Source: Notolepis coatsorum (taxonomy: Eukaryota > Chordata > Actinopteri > Aulopiformes > Paralepididae). Taken from it: a stretch of DNA of 64,000 nt. Within the stretch, counting starts at the first letter, position 1; each line of letters starts with the position of its first letter. Both the position numbers and the translations under genes were made by a program. The stretch is from NCBI GenBank assembly GCA_963971535.1, contig OZ020589.1:79976878-80040877 (forward strand). The letters run 5' to 3'. This document shows, piece by piece, positions 17,201-31,600 of this stretch. The notes below the pieces were generated by a model. The model worked only from the letters and a program-made list of their open reading frames with translations, made no database searches and was not told the DNA's origin.

Positions 17201-19661
17201 GAAATGCTCGCACTGTATAGCCCTGATATAATACTCTTAATATGCTCATATGGCTCCCAATTATTTTACACGCCAGAGTGGCTGAGTAGCCTCTGTAATT
17301 TACCAGCCAAAGACGAAATCTACACGCCATTGGCGTTTGGCGGGTGCTTATTTTGTTCCCTGCCTGTCACCTTAGATGGCTTAGGTGAAAATATAGGCTA
17401 AAACGTATCATTATTACTAGAGGTAATCCCACTTCTGAAATGTGTTCGCATAAAAAAGTTTATTTGAGGGATCAAGTTGGTGCCCTGAACCTCCTTTCTT
17501 CTGAAACTGTCGGTAAATAGAAATGCTGCATATAGGTGCAGCTCAATAAATTAGAATATCGTGGAAAAGTCTATATATTTAGCTGTATTGATGCAGTAAT
17601 TTGTGCAAAAGGAGCACCAACCAAGTACTGAGTGAACATACATGAACATACTTTTCAGAAGGCCGACATTTCTATATACAAAAGAAAAATACATCTATAT
17701 AAAGAAAATTATTGGTGATACAGAAGTTTGGGCTTTCATGAGCTGTAAGACATAATCATCAAAATTAAAGCAAATAAAGGCTTGAAATATTTCACTTTGT
17801 GTGTAATGAATCTATTATCTACAAGAGTTTCGCTTTTTGAATTGAATTACTGAAATAAAATAACTTTTCCACGATATTCTAATTTATCGAGCTGCACCTG
17901 TATATTTCCGTTTTATGATGTGTGGATTTCAGGATCATCAATTCTATGCCGATATTTCTGAAATTATATTTGACTGTATGAATTTATTTATAATAAAACA
18001 CAAGATACTTGTGCCCTAATGATGAAGATCAACGCTCAATGAAGAAACCCACTCCTATTGCCAAAAGACTAAAATACTTATACTATGGAACTACACACTG
18101 TATTACATGGCCCATAACAGCCCCCAAACAGCATTACCAACTTCAACAGACTCGTTCCCTGTTGTGCGAGCTCCAGGTATTGACAATGCCAATGCTACAT
18201 ACCCTACCACATGGCCCCTAATACTGCAAACAATGACTAGATGGCTGGGAGGGTAAACCTCCATACGGAATAATTAGAACGTTTGCATTCACGCATACAG
18301 TACAACCCCTCCGATTAATGTGCAGTCAGGAGTCCAGTGCATATGCGAAAGGGGCTATACAGAATTATTTGCATAAACCAGTGTTAATCCCGCGACCCCA
18401 TCCCGCCGTGCCCTTATCGCACACTACTTTTTTCAGTCCCAGGCTTGTTGGCACATGATTGAGTAGCCTGGAACTGTTACCTCTTTCATTCTGATTATTC
18501 ATTATCATTGGCACATAGTATCCTTTAATTTGTGATGATTTTTTCAATTTTTGAGAGTGAATTGATTCCAACCATGACGGTTAAATAATTATATTAATGT
18601 TAAATAAATTAATAATAGTAATCCATAATCTAGTAAACCCTCATGAAAATAGCCTCCAGCATTGCTGGTCAGACATCGGAATTTAAACTGAACATAAATA
18701 CAAGAGAACAGAACACACTGCTACTGGTACAATCGGGGAACAAAATTAACTTTTTGACTTACCAGCCATTTGGCTGGTAGATTTTAAAAACTACCAGCCA
18801 GGCAGATTTTTTACCAGCCAAAAATTAAAAATAGCGTTTTAGTATATCGCCATGTGTTATTATTACTATATAATACTCTCATATGCTATTTTCAATTAAT
18901 ATCATAAACAACATAAGGAATATTAGCATAATTTTGAGTGGACTGAAGGAATGAGTCAGCGTTAATAGTTTTAAATGCAAATAATTTATTGAAACATAGA
19001 AGTGGGGTCGGGGACACACACACTGTTTCAACTCACCACCACCCCCGCATCATATTGTAGTCTAGTCTGTCTTCAAACTTCCACTCCTCTCGAAACCTTT
19101 TTATATTTGAATATCAACATTATCTGTGCATCCTCAGTAATCCTCAGTTTACTACAATATACTCCTCTCCTGAGTCCTGACTAGTGACTTCATCGTCTTT
19201 CCAAACGCACGCACACACACAGAGAAAGGGAGAGTGCCCCCCCCCCCCCATTTCCCTTTCCCCAGTCCACACTGTCTGCTGTTCTCTATGGCTCTGCCGC
19301 TGATCAGGATTAGCTTGTTAGCTTACGCTAACATAACGTTCATTTCGGGCGATGTGGGCATAAAGGAATGGCGACGATGCAATGCATGTTAGATGCATTT
19401 GACCCGTTGTGAGAAGAAGAAAAAACCACAGACTTATTTCGGCTCGCAAAATAGGCGCACTGCTGTGTAGCTCTGCTCTCAGGGAACAAACTTAACTTTT
19501 TGACTTACCAGCCATTTGGCTGGTAGATTTTAAAAACTACCAGCCAGGCAGATTTTTTACCAGCCATTGGCGGTTGGCTGGTACTTATTTTGTTCCCTGG
19601 GTACAATGCCAGCCACCTTCTAATAGACTAAAAGTTTGACTACTTGAAATGCTCCCTGTGT

Positions 19662-19692
<31 letters not shown>

Positions 19693-22600
19693 TAGTTTAT
19701 TTTCGGTCTTTGTTTACAGATAAATCAAAAACACATGTGTGGACTTTCAAAAGGAAAAGAAAAAAAAGAAAAAAAAATCACAAATGTACATATTCAAAGT
19801 AAGCTCACACACAAAATCCAAACTCAATGACCGAAAAAGGAATAGGCTGAAGCACATGCTTATTTTTGCCTATCCTTTACAATTCTTAAAAACTAAATAT
19901 ACTTTAATATAAGAAAGAAAAACTTAAAATATGCTGCAAGATATAACCCTTTCAGTGCCAGCCATAACGTTGATTAATGTCCTTGATTTTTTTTTTTTTC
20001 CTTTTTTTCCCCTTTTTTTTAAAAAACCGATACCGATATTTTCCGATATCACATTTTAATGCCGATATCGGCCATCCCTAGTTAAGAGAGAAAAATAAAT
20101 GTTTGATGTTTTACTCAACTGTACTCCTGAATTATTTTATCCTTCAGGGCCTTTTTAAATCTCCCCTGAGAAGTACACAACTTCAACCCGTCACTAAGAC
20201 TATTCCACAATTTAACTCTCAAAATTGAAACGCATCTAGCTTTTACATTAGTTCTTACTTTTTTATATGTTTTAAGAATGCACAACCCTCTTAAATTATA
20301 CTTTCCTTCTCTTGGTTGAAAGAGACATTGAATACAAGCCGGTAGGTTCTTACTCTTAGCACGAAAAATGATTATAAGGGCCAACGGTCCACTCTACTGG
20401 TTAAAGTTGCTTACTCGTGAGTAGTACGTTCATTGATAAAGAAAAATAATGTCCACAGCCGCTCCGGTGTAAAACAAAGATATCCAAATGGTTTATTTCT
20501 CTTCCACAGCGAAGTCTTTCTTTACAGAAGTGATCCTAAAGCTATTTTCCTAAATATTCACGTCACTACTACAAAGTAAGAAAACTGTATTTTAAGTCTC
20601 CAAAATCACAGCCAACTCGACACATGACAAAATTCCTCCACACCTGAAAGCTGTAAATCAACTTGCCGGCTCTTTCCACAGCAAAACGGTAGGCACGGCG
20701 TGACGGCACCTGGGTCTAGAAATGCAGGCTTCAATCTATGTTGTTTAGTCTATCTGTTCAGTACTGCGCAGCACTGTTTCAAGATGCACACTGACCTCTT
20801 AGGGGCCTTTCTCACTCAGGTATTGGGATCGAATCACCGCCCCGGGGCACAGTTTTGGGATGCGAAATGACGCTGATTCGTTTTACTCCCCGCTGAACGG
20901 GGCCAGTTGGATTAGGTGGTCTCGGAATCGGGCCGTGGGAGCGGGGGGCGTGACACACACAACGTCGTTACTGTCATGCTTGCTTGAATTTTGGGCCGAT
21001 AAAACCACACTGGACAATACCCACAAAAACGATATTTATGGGCAATTTGAGAGTTCAGACCTCAACCAAAAACAAGCATGTGGAACCTCACAGCTCAGTG
21101 GATGAAAACATGAAGCCACATTACAAAGCACAGCACTTCTGGCTCGCATTAGGCCTGGCAATTTGTTTGCCATGCTATTTCTATACATTAGTTTCTTGTT
21201 TGAATGCATTTATTTCTATTAGACCAGTGGTGCCCAACCAGTCGGCCGTGGTCGACCAGTAGATCAATGACATGTAATATAATTGCCACGAGCGATGGGA
21301 TGTTAGCTGCTGGACAGGCTAAGCTAACTAGCGTTAGCCGTTAGCTTAGCGTTAGCCATTGCTGTATACTATACTTTCTTGTTCGAATGCATTTATTTCT
21401 ATTAGACCAGTGGTGCCCAACCAGTAGTCGACCAGTAGATCAATTTGGGGGGGGGGGGGGGGGGGGAGTTCGCACTCTGACCCGGAATGAGGACGGTACG
21501 GACCAGTACGGACAGAATGAGTGAGTGAGAAAGGCCCCTTCTTCTTCTTCTTATTTGAATTTCCGGCAGAGTAGACGCATCGTGGCGTATTACTGCCCTC
21601 CGCAATTATTTTTATGGGCTCTTCTTCTTCTCCTTCTTCTCCTTCTTCACCTTCTTTTTCTTCTTCTACTGGACCCCGTCATCAACTACATTGTCCATTG
21701 GAGTGCAGCTACTGCTGCTACTTCCTGTCTGAGCCCCCCTCCGCGGGACCCACCTTGCCCCCTGCTATCTTATCCTGGGCTGCTTTGTCCCTCGCAGCCC
21801 CCTCAGCCAATTCGCTATACACCACCTCCCAGTCCAGACCTTCCAATCCCAGATGTTGAACCGCTATCCTAACAATCATCTTCACCATCGCTGTTTTACC
21901 CTTAGCCTCTGCCATACCAGTACCTACCCCTGCCACGAAGGCCACAATACCTAATTTCTCCTCCCTTCCCCTCTCTCTTTCCACCTGCTCTACCCTCACT
22001 GCCAAATGCCCTCCTTCAACCCCCTGCACCCTTTCTTGGCTACCCTGCCCTGCCCTGCTAACCGCCCCAGCATACGTCAACTTACCCTCCCTTCTCTCTC
22101 TCCGATCCGCAACCTCCTTCATCATCACCTCGCACCCCCTAAACGCTACACTATGCTCCCCACCACAACTACGAGAGAGAATTGTTGAATATATATATAG
22201 ATACACACATGTTCTAGAATGTTTGGTTATGACATCATACTGTGACATCACAAATGTTCTAGAATGTTTCATTATGACATCATACTGTGACATCACAAAT
22301 GTTCTAGAATGTTCTATTATGACAAATAAGACTGTTCAATGACTTTATCTAAATCCAATAAATATTCCTAATGCCGTTTCAATTTAAGGTTATAAAAATA
22401 AACATATAAACATTCATATAATACAATAACCTAAATATATAGCTTTGGCTCCTCTACACCAGCCCCTCCAAGGTTTTTATGTAAACCATATCTACACATT
22501 TTAATGTGCAGGACTTTATGAATAATGGATTTGTCGATTCAAGGTAACTAGCTTTATTTATTATTTTAATAGCTATTTTCTGTAGTTTAATAATAGGATC

Positions 22601-25600
22601 TATATTTGTTTTATAAACATTCCCCCAGACCTCAATATGACATGTATGGCACCACAAGTGAAAAATACAATATATGCAAACATTTCTGGTTTAACAGCTC
22701 CCTTGTTTTGTACAGAATGCCAACAGATTTGGCTAATTTACCTTTGATATATTGTATATGTGGCTTCCAACAGAGTTTGTGATCTATAACCACACCTAAG
22801 AATTTTGTTTCATATACTCTTTCAATTTCGGTTCCATTTAAATTCAGTTTAATTTCACAGTCTGTAGGAACACCACCAAATAGCAAATACCATACATTTT
22901 GTTTTGTTTTCATTAAGAGACAACTTATTCCTATCAAACCATTTCTTTAACTTCTGTTTTCAATAATTCTTTTATGTCCTCCCCTGAACAAAGTAAATTA
23001 GTATCATCAGCAAACGTAACAATTTTCAAAATATTGTTGTTCACAGTGATCCTTATTTTAGTTTATTTTGGCAACATCTATTGATAAGTGGTCATTGCTG
23101 TTGTAGTTTTGCACTGTATTGACTTGCTTTAGATTGGAAAATGCATTCTAACTAACTAGTAACTACTGAGTTATCTTCTAATCATTCCAAACAAACTGCT
23201 GTTGCTGCTGGTGACATGAAACACATCACTTCCTGTGTGCCAGATGATATTCCTGAGAATGTCCTACCCAGGCAGACACCAGTGTTTAGAACAGCCAAGA
23301 ACTGGGGCGGCTGGGTGGCGCAGCGGACTAAGCGCTCTTCACCAACGCGAGAGACACTGGTATCGAATCCGGCTGTCAGCATTGCCTCCGGCTTGGCCGG
23401 TCGTCATACTGGCTCAATTGGCAGAGTCAGCGGGAGGGAAGCCGGTGGGGAGGTATTCTGGTCGTTGTAAACAGCGACTCCTACAGGTCGGTCAGGGCGC
23501 CTGCACAGCGAGGGAGGAAGATGGCGAGGGTAGTGTGACCTCCCACACGTTACACCTCGCCAATGAGAGTCCGCGCTGGCAGGTGAAAAAAATGCTGCTG
23601 GCTGTCTCCTATGTCTCAGAGGAAGCATCTGATAGACTTCAGGGCTCCCTAGACCGACCAGTGGGGGGCACATGCGAGCAATGACCAGGAAGGGGAGGGG
23701 GGAATTGGCATAACGACTAAATTGGGATGGGAGAAAAACACAGAAATACAGGAGGAGAAAAAGTGGATAAAAAAAACAGCAAGTGTAAAAACATTCATGA
23801 ACTGGTTATACGTAGAAGCACTACGTTTTATCACTTGGCGTTAGAGAGTGGCAAAATATACATTTATTTATATGAAAATATTTGAAATGATTACTTGAAT
23901 AAATAATTGTAACGCAAGTGTTATTTATTGTGTGTGGATTGCAGACCCTTCCTTTGACCCGTCCATCGCCCTGGCCAGCCTGGTGCAGCATATTCCCCTC
24001 CAGATGATCACGGTGCTGATCAAGAGCCTCACCACGGACCAGAATGTGAAAGACGCCAGCATGACCCAGGCACTCTGCAGGTGCTGCTCACATTGCTAGT
24101 AGTACAACAGATTACATGTTGCAGTGTCTTTTTGACTCCCTGTTACTTCCAGTCTGCAATATAGACAAAGGAGTGGAAGGAGGTGGCTGGTGTTACATAG
24201 CACGGTAGCACACCAAATGGCTCCCAGTAACGTTTCATGTGAAATACACAGCTATTGTCATTAATTGGTAGATGGCAGCATTAAATAAGGGCATACATCA
24301 ACATGTATATGAACATATGAACAAAATGTATCAGTATAGGTTACATAGTATACAAAGCTCCTTAGAAAAAAAATTGCAGTGTATATATAGGACATGTACC
24401 CCCAATAGTTTGTACTCCACAAGGACTCATATATATACCATCTATTAGAGGTGCCTCTGTCTATTTATAAAGGTATTATTCAGTCGGGCGGCTACGTGGC
24501 GTAGTGGGCAAGGCGCTCGCCACGAATGCGGAGACGCTGGGCTCGCCTGTTCGAGCCCAGCGCTCCACATTGCTTTCAGTTTAGCTGGTCGTTCATACTA
24601 ATACACATTGGCCGTATTAGGGGGTGGGAAACTGATGGGTGGGGATCGGGCGTTGTGGACAGCGACTCCTACAGGTCGGTTGGTGCGCCTGCGCAGTAGA
24701 ATCAGGAAGTGTTGGGGGCAGCGTGAGCCTCCCACGCGTTACTCCTCGCCACTGAGAGATTGAGCTGCGCAGGTGAAAAGATGCGACTGCTGTTACCTCA
24801 AGTACCGGAGGGGACTTGTGCTATGTATGACTTAAGGCCTCTGCATGCTACAGAAACTTCAAAGCAACTTCAACACAACATCGACAAAGCAACGGTGTTG
24901 CAGACACATTACCTTTATGCTTCTGCAAAATCAACGCGCAGCCTATGATGCAACAAAATGTACCCCGGATGTGCGGCTCGAGCGCGCCCAGCCCGCCTGA
25001 ATACTTTGGGCAGCCGAAGGTGCGCACTCTAGCCATTACAAACGGATTTCCCTTCTCAACCATACATCGTTAGTATAATAATAGCCCTGTTTATGTTTGT
25101 TTTCGCTTGTGTTCTTGTATATAGTGTAATATAGTTATATCGCCACATCAACCCAGTCCATCCCCATTGTTTCCCCAATCTCCTTCCACGGATTCATCGT
25201 CATAATGCTATCCTTGTAGTCTTTAGACCCGCTATTATATAAATGTTGGTACTTTCGGACCTCCTCTGCAATACGTTCCTGCATTTGATTCATTTTAAAG
25301 AAACAATTAAACAAGTGTAATGAAACAATACACTAGCTATCGAGCTCCTGTCAGAAAGTTTTCTTTTGGTCTCGAGCTCCTGTCAGAAAGTTTTCTTTTG
25401 GTCTCGAGCCAGGAAAACACTAGAAGTGACAGACAGCCCCGCCCCCATTCACTACCAACCAATCACTGCTACGCAATACCAACGCAACGGGTCTTTAGAT
25501 TAGATTTTGGACACAGGTACGCAACGTCCTCGCAACACAGTCTACAAGACTGTCTGCAACAAACGCGCTGAAATCGCGCCGATGTTGTGTTGAAGTTGCT

Positions 25601-28600
25601 TTGAATTTGCTGTAGCATGTAGAGGCCTTTAGTCCACATTGCAGCCGGCTTGTGGGAGGCAAGAAACAGCGTTCGTGACAGGGGAGGGTTGAATTGGATG
25701 ATACGAAAATTGGGATGGGAGAAAATATATAGAAAATGGGAGAAAAAGTGGATAAAAAAAAAAGTATTATTCAATCATGACAGACATGACACAGGGTGTT
25801 CATGTTCACACACAAGGGATTACATTCACAGAAAAGGTCTAATGTCAAAGGCCTTTCGGAGCCAAAGTGCAGAGTGTATTTATCCAGTACAGTTCTCGTT
25901 TCAGGAGCATAGTTTGTCTCCCCCTTTACATCGATGTTTGATTGCTTCAAATCTCACATATGAGAGTGAACGTTTTTCCTTCAAAACATCTACAGCCACA
26001 GGATTACATGTTACATTGTTTCTGAAAGTACTGCAGTGTTCTGCAATCCAAGTTTTTAAAGGTCTGGTGGTCTTACCAATGTATGCCAGTCCACATGGGC
26101 ATTTAAGCATGTATATGACATTAGTTTAGTTTCATCAACAAATCATCAACAAATGAGGCAGAACACACAGTGAATGTATCCATTTTTGTTTATTGCACTT
26201 GATTTCTTGCTGAAAAATAAATGCTATGTAGCTAAATGGCTCATGCAAGGTATAAAGATGGTGGCTTTCTGAGATTTTGAGCAGGATGTGGAGTGACTCA
26301 TTCAACCTTTCTGATTGGTTGAAAATGGCCTTCATGTTTGAACTACATCGCCACCTACTGCTTTGGCATTGTACTACATGTATATAGTAGATGAGACAAA
26401 ACGACGTCTAACTTAACTCTAACTTGCCTGCCAATACGCATCATTCTGAAAAGCTAAATGAAACTAAATGAAATGGCCCTAGTGTAACCACAGCCTGAGA
26501 TTACACCTTTGATGGCTTGTTGGCAATGACCACATGTGTAGTTTCCAGATGGGACAGAGCTATGGAAATGCTCCTGAAACACAAATTGTACTGGATAGAT
26601 GGATACATACATACACTTTGGCCCCTAAAGGCCTTAATGGGAACTTTGACATTAGTGTGTACACACCCTGTGTCATGTCTAATAATAATATTATTAATGT
26701 TGCTACTACTACTACTACTGTGTTTTCTTTGTAGGTTTTTTGTATACTGTATTTTTTATCTTTTTCTCCGCCTGATTTTCGATGCTTTTCTCCCCATCCC
26801 AATTTAGTCGTTATGCCAATTCCCCCCTACCTGGTTGTTGTGCACATGTTCCCCCTACTGGTCGGTACAAGGGAACCCTGAAGTCTACCACATGCTTCCT
26901 CCGACACATGCAGAGACAGCCAGCGGCTCTCTTTTCACCTGGCAGCGAGGACTCTCATTGGTGAAGTGTAACGTGTGGGAGGTCACGCTGCCTTCACCAC
27001 TTCCTGCCTTTCGCTGAGCAGGCGCCCAGACCTGACCTGTAGGCGTCGCTGTCCACAACGCCAGATTCCCACCCACGACTTCCCTCCCGCTAACTCAGCC
27101 AAACGAGTTAGTATGACGATCGGTCCAAGCCGCAGGCAATGCTGACTCCGGGAGTCGAGACCGCAGACTCTTGCATTGGTGACGAGCGCAATCTCCGCTA
27201 CGCCACCCGACCGCCTTTTTTTTGTATACTGTATTTTTAACCTATATTCATACATTTTGTACATATGGATCCTATGCTGCTATGTAATTAATGACGATGT
27301 ACAACAGCTGTGTATGTCGCATAGGGGTGGGAATCGCCAGAGACCATACGATACTATCGCGATACTTGCGTCACAATACGATAGTATCGCAATACTAAAT
27401 ATATCGCGATATTTTTTTAAATTTAATTTATGATCTTTTTCAACTGCAAAGTAAAACTTTGTCAACATGTTTTATCTAATAAAATAAACTTCAGTCTGTT
27501 CATCTCACTTCAATAATTTTTATTGCAGAACATGGTATTTTCTCAAGCAGACAGATGTAAACAGTAAACACTGTAATCTGTGTTGCATGTACCTGACAAA
27601 ACTGAACTGTTTGTATTAGTCATATTCCAACTTAACTGAATGCACATGTGTGTGTGTGTGGACTACTGTACTGTTACAGGTATTGAAATGAACAATGCAA
27701 CTTCCTTATACAAAATATATATATTTTTTTAAATTTTAATGAATAATTAAATATCGATACTTGGCGTCCCTGTATCGATACAGTATCGCCACGCAAAGTA
27801 TCGCGATACTACTACGTATCGATTTTTTCCCCCACCCCTAATGTCGCAATGTCTTTTGTTCTTTTCTTGTTTGAATACGGGTATTTAAGATGGCGGTTCT
27901 CTGAAATGAACAGAAGTCTGCGGAAGAGCCTTGCTGCTCAAAGCGTTACTGCAGAATAAAGATCCTTCAACGGGAGCTACTTGTTTGTATCTTAACCCTT
28001 TCTCTGCCACGCTTATATCTATCCTTGTAGCCAGTCTGCCAGCTCTATTTGTCTATGGAGATGTTCACCTACTTTGCAGGGCTATAACTTTTTAAACTGT
28101 ATTGCTAAATTGACATTACTATGGCCCATTCAACATCGATTAGCTATCGTTCAGGGTGTAGGAACGTTTTACTTTTTCATTCACACATTCATACTAAAAT
28201 ACTGTCCAGAGTATAAATATGTTTTTATCGTTTTCTGCTGTATTTCATAGAACGTGAGATATAGGCACAAATGCATACATTAGATTATCAAATGCAGTTT
28301 GATACCGATCGACGGCAGATTAAAAATTTCAACTGTACATGATCCCAGACGTTATGACTCATCATCTGCTGGTGACCGGAGGGGGGGGGGGGGTCGTTTA
28401 TAATGCAATGACCGACGTTAAATGTTTCATGTAGTATGGGTGATATATTGATCATAGCAGTTTGTATGGATAATAATAATCAAAAACGCTGAAACTCACT
28501 GCAGCTTCCTCGTAGCGATGGGGGATGATAATGGAGCAAAAAGATCGCTATTATGGGATGTTGATCTAGGCGAACCATTTCCGGGTTGTATAATACTATA

Positions 28601-31600
28601 TACGTCCAAATAATGTTGTTTATCGAGTTATGGCAACGGATCGATTATCCAGTGTGTCCAGATGGAGTCCCGGCGAGCGATAGCGAGTGGCTGAACCGAA
28701 TAGGGGAAACACCAAGCACTTCCGGTCCTTCCGGTTTTGGCACCTCGCCGATCGGCCACCAGGTGGCGATATTGAAGCGTTGGAGAGTTGAGTGGAGATC
28801 TACAGCACCCGTCAAGGATCTGTCGGTGAAATATGAATACCATGACAGAAATTTGAAATATTGATCTCAAAGACGCTGTAAAACGTCATTGGCAGATTGC
28901 GCATGACGAGGAATGACGTCGTAACACATCATCGGCGGCGAAAGGGTTAATGTAGCTTTTTTTTATCCAGCACCCGTCCTGGTGGGTATTTGCATGTGTG
29001 TTTACACATCTTCAGTGCCAGCCATGACTGCTGAAGTGCTTTTGAGCAAGGCAATGAACCTGCTAACTGCTCCAAGGGCACTGCTCCTGGACAAACCTAG
29101 ACCATTAGTTTGGTGCAGACCTAGACCATTATCTTGGTGCAGACTTAGACCATTAGTTTGGTGCAGACCTAGACCATTCGTTTGGTGCAGACCTAAACCA
29201 TTAGTTTGGTGCAGACCTAGACCATTAGTTTGGTGCAGACTTAGACCATTAGTTTGGTGCAGACCTAGACCATTAGTTTGGTGCAGACTTGGACCATAGG
29301 TTTGGTGCAGACTTGGACCATAGGTTTGGTGCAGACCTAGACCATTAGTTTGGTGCAGACCTAGACCATTAGTTTGGTGCAGACCTAGACCATTAGTTTG
29401 GTGCAGACCTAGACCATTAGTTTGGTGCAGACTTGGACCATAGGTTTGGTGCAGACTTGGACCATAGGTTTGGTGTCATTGGATAACGTACATTTTCACC
29501 ATGAGGGAGATCCACTGATGCATCCTTCTGTGATTAAAAAAAAAATGCAGATAATGTCTCTCTACTTTAATTCCTGACATGACGTATAGCTCACAGTATT
29601 AGGTTTTAGTATCCAATACGGATCCACTATTTTAGCCAGGTATCGGTTTGATATCCGATAAGCATATCTTTATCGGTTCATCCCTAATAACTCCAATTAA
29701 TTCCTCTTTTCCTCTGTCCCCTCCAGGATGATATTAAACCCTGTCTTGCCTGTCTTCCTCTGTGTCCTCCAGGATGATATTAAACCCTGTCTTGCCTGTC
29801 TTCCTCTGTCCTCCAGGATGATATTAAACCCTGTCTTTCCTGTCTTCCTCTGTCCCCTCTAGGATGATTGACTGGCTGTCTTGGCCTCTGGCACATCATG
29901 TTGACACTTGGGTCATTGCTCTGCTCAAGGGGCTGGCCGCCGTGCAGAAGTTCACCATCCTCATCGATGTTACTCTGCTCAAGATCGAGCTGGTTTGTAC
30001 TGAGAATACCTCACTGTGATTTAACACATAGGGGACAAGTTCAAGTTCAAGTTCAAGTTCTTTAATAGTTGTCATACAGAAGTACAGAATACTTTCATAC
30101 AAAATGCTTCTTACTGTTACACGTTGATATAATAACTTTATTTGTATAGCACTTTTATATATAGGTGAAAACCGCTCTGATTATCCCAATACTGGTCAAA
30201 TAGATTCCTTACCTCAGATCAGATGTTCTCCAAAAAGATTATTCCAATTCCTGATCGCCATTCCAAATATTGATCGCGTTTATTGATCCAACGCTGGGTG
30301 GTCAAAAGACATATTCCACGCTGTTCTGATGGTGGGCAATGACTGGGATCGTCTCCGGTTACTTGCCTGACAAGTAAAATGTGGAATCCGGACTCTTTTT
30401 TTCCCCATGCTTTTCAATCAATCCAATCCAATGGGGTGCAGTACCATCCGGAGAGACGATAGGGGGCGGTATTTTCCCTGTTCGAGCTCAGACAGATCCC
30501 CACTGGTAACGTGAGGCTATATTGATGAAATATTAATGGAAATCGCTAATAAAAAAAACGATTAAACGACAAGATTTCTATTGACTAGATGACTAGTCTA
30601 GATGACTATTTAGTTGATGTAAAAATATTTATGAACCTTTTATGTGATGCTTGAATTTGTTGAGGGTGAGATGTAACATTATGCCTTTTGCATGTTACAT
30701 TAAATACATAATTTGAGCTTCAAATGGTTACTATGTCCAATAACAATCTTGTAATATAAGATTATGTCAGCCATTTTATCTTTAATAGTTGTAAGGTGTA
30801 CATTTGTCTTATTTTCATATTTCTAAGCTGTTATTTTATATTTAATAAGATAATATATCCCTGTATGCACGTTGCAGCCTGAGCTGTGATTGGTCTACTT
30901 TGTGGCGACTGACCGTGATAAAACCCTGTTCTAGACAGCTTGCCAGCTGTAAAAAAAAAAAAAAAAAAAAACACATGGTATATGTTTTACATTTTCATAA
31001 AAAAGAAAAAAAAAAAAAATGCGAGTCTCTGTACCACTGTTTGAAGCTAGAAAGCTACCTTAGAAGTTCATGTTTCACTGTTGTTGTTTACAATGGGCAC
31101 AGCCTGCAATATTGCTTATGTACTCATGACTTTGAATTATGACTGTAGTGTATTTTCTTTTTAATTCCAGGTGTTGAATCGTCTGTGGTACCCCATTGTG
31201 CGGCAGGGTGCACTAGTTGTGCTCTCTCACATGCTGCTGAGTTTCCAGCACTCCCCCGAGGCCTTCCACTTGGTAATGTCTCTCTCTCGCTCTCTCTCTT
31301 TCTCTCGCTCGCTCATTTTCACCTCATACAGCCTTTTTATTGTATTGCTTGCCTAATCAGATTGACACGTGTTAGGATGACTATGATAATGCTTTGTACA
31401 AGTACCACGATTGTCTGCTCGACTACCTCGGCACTGTTATGCCTTGTGATTGGAAAATCACTATCAAATTATCAACACATTGAAATCTTACCTCACTTTT
31501 TTTCTTCTTACTCCACTGATCTTTCTGGAAAATATATTTTACATCCATTAGGATCATTGAGGATATAAACACAATAAAGCCAGAAAAGGCTTCTTTCCAT

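Noticed and set aside
23304-23375. tRNA gene candidate
   Set aside because: Promoter boxes are present, but there is no closing acceptor stem and the sequence continues into a SINE body; the same holds at 24483, 45197, 54382 and 60512.
29896-30102. Short antisense frame with repeated LELELE
   Set aside because: It comes from the CAAGTT repeats and from antisense of exon 3.
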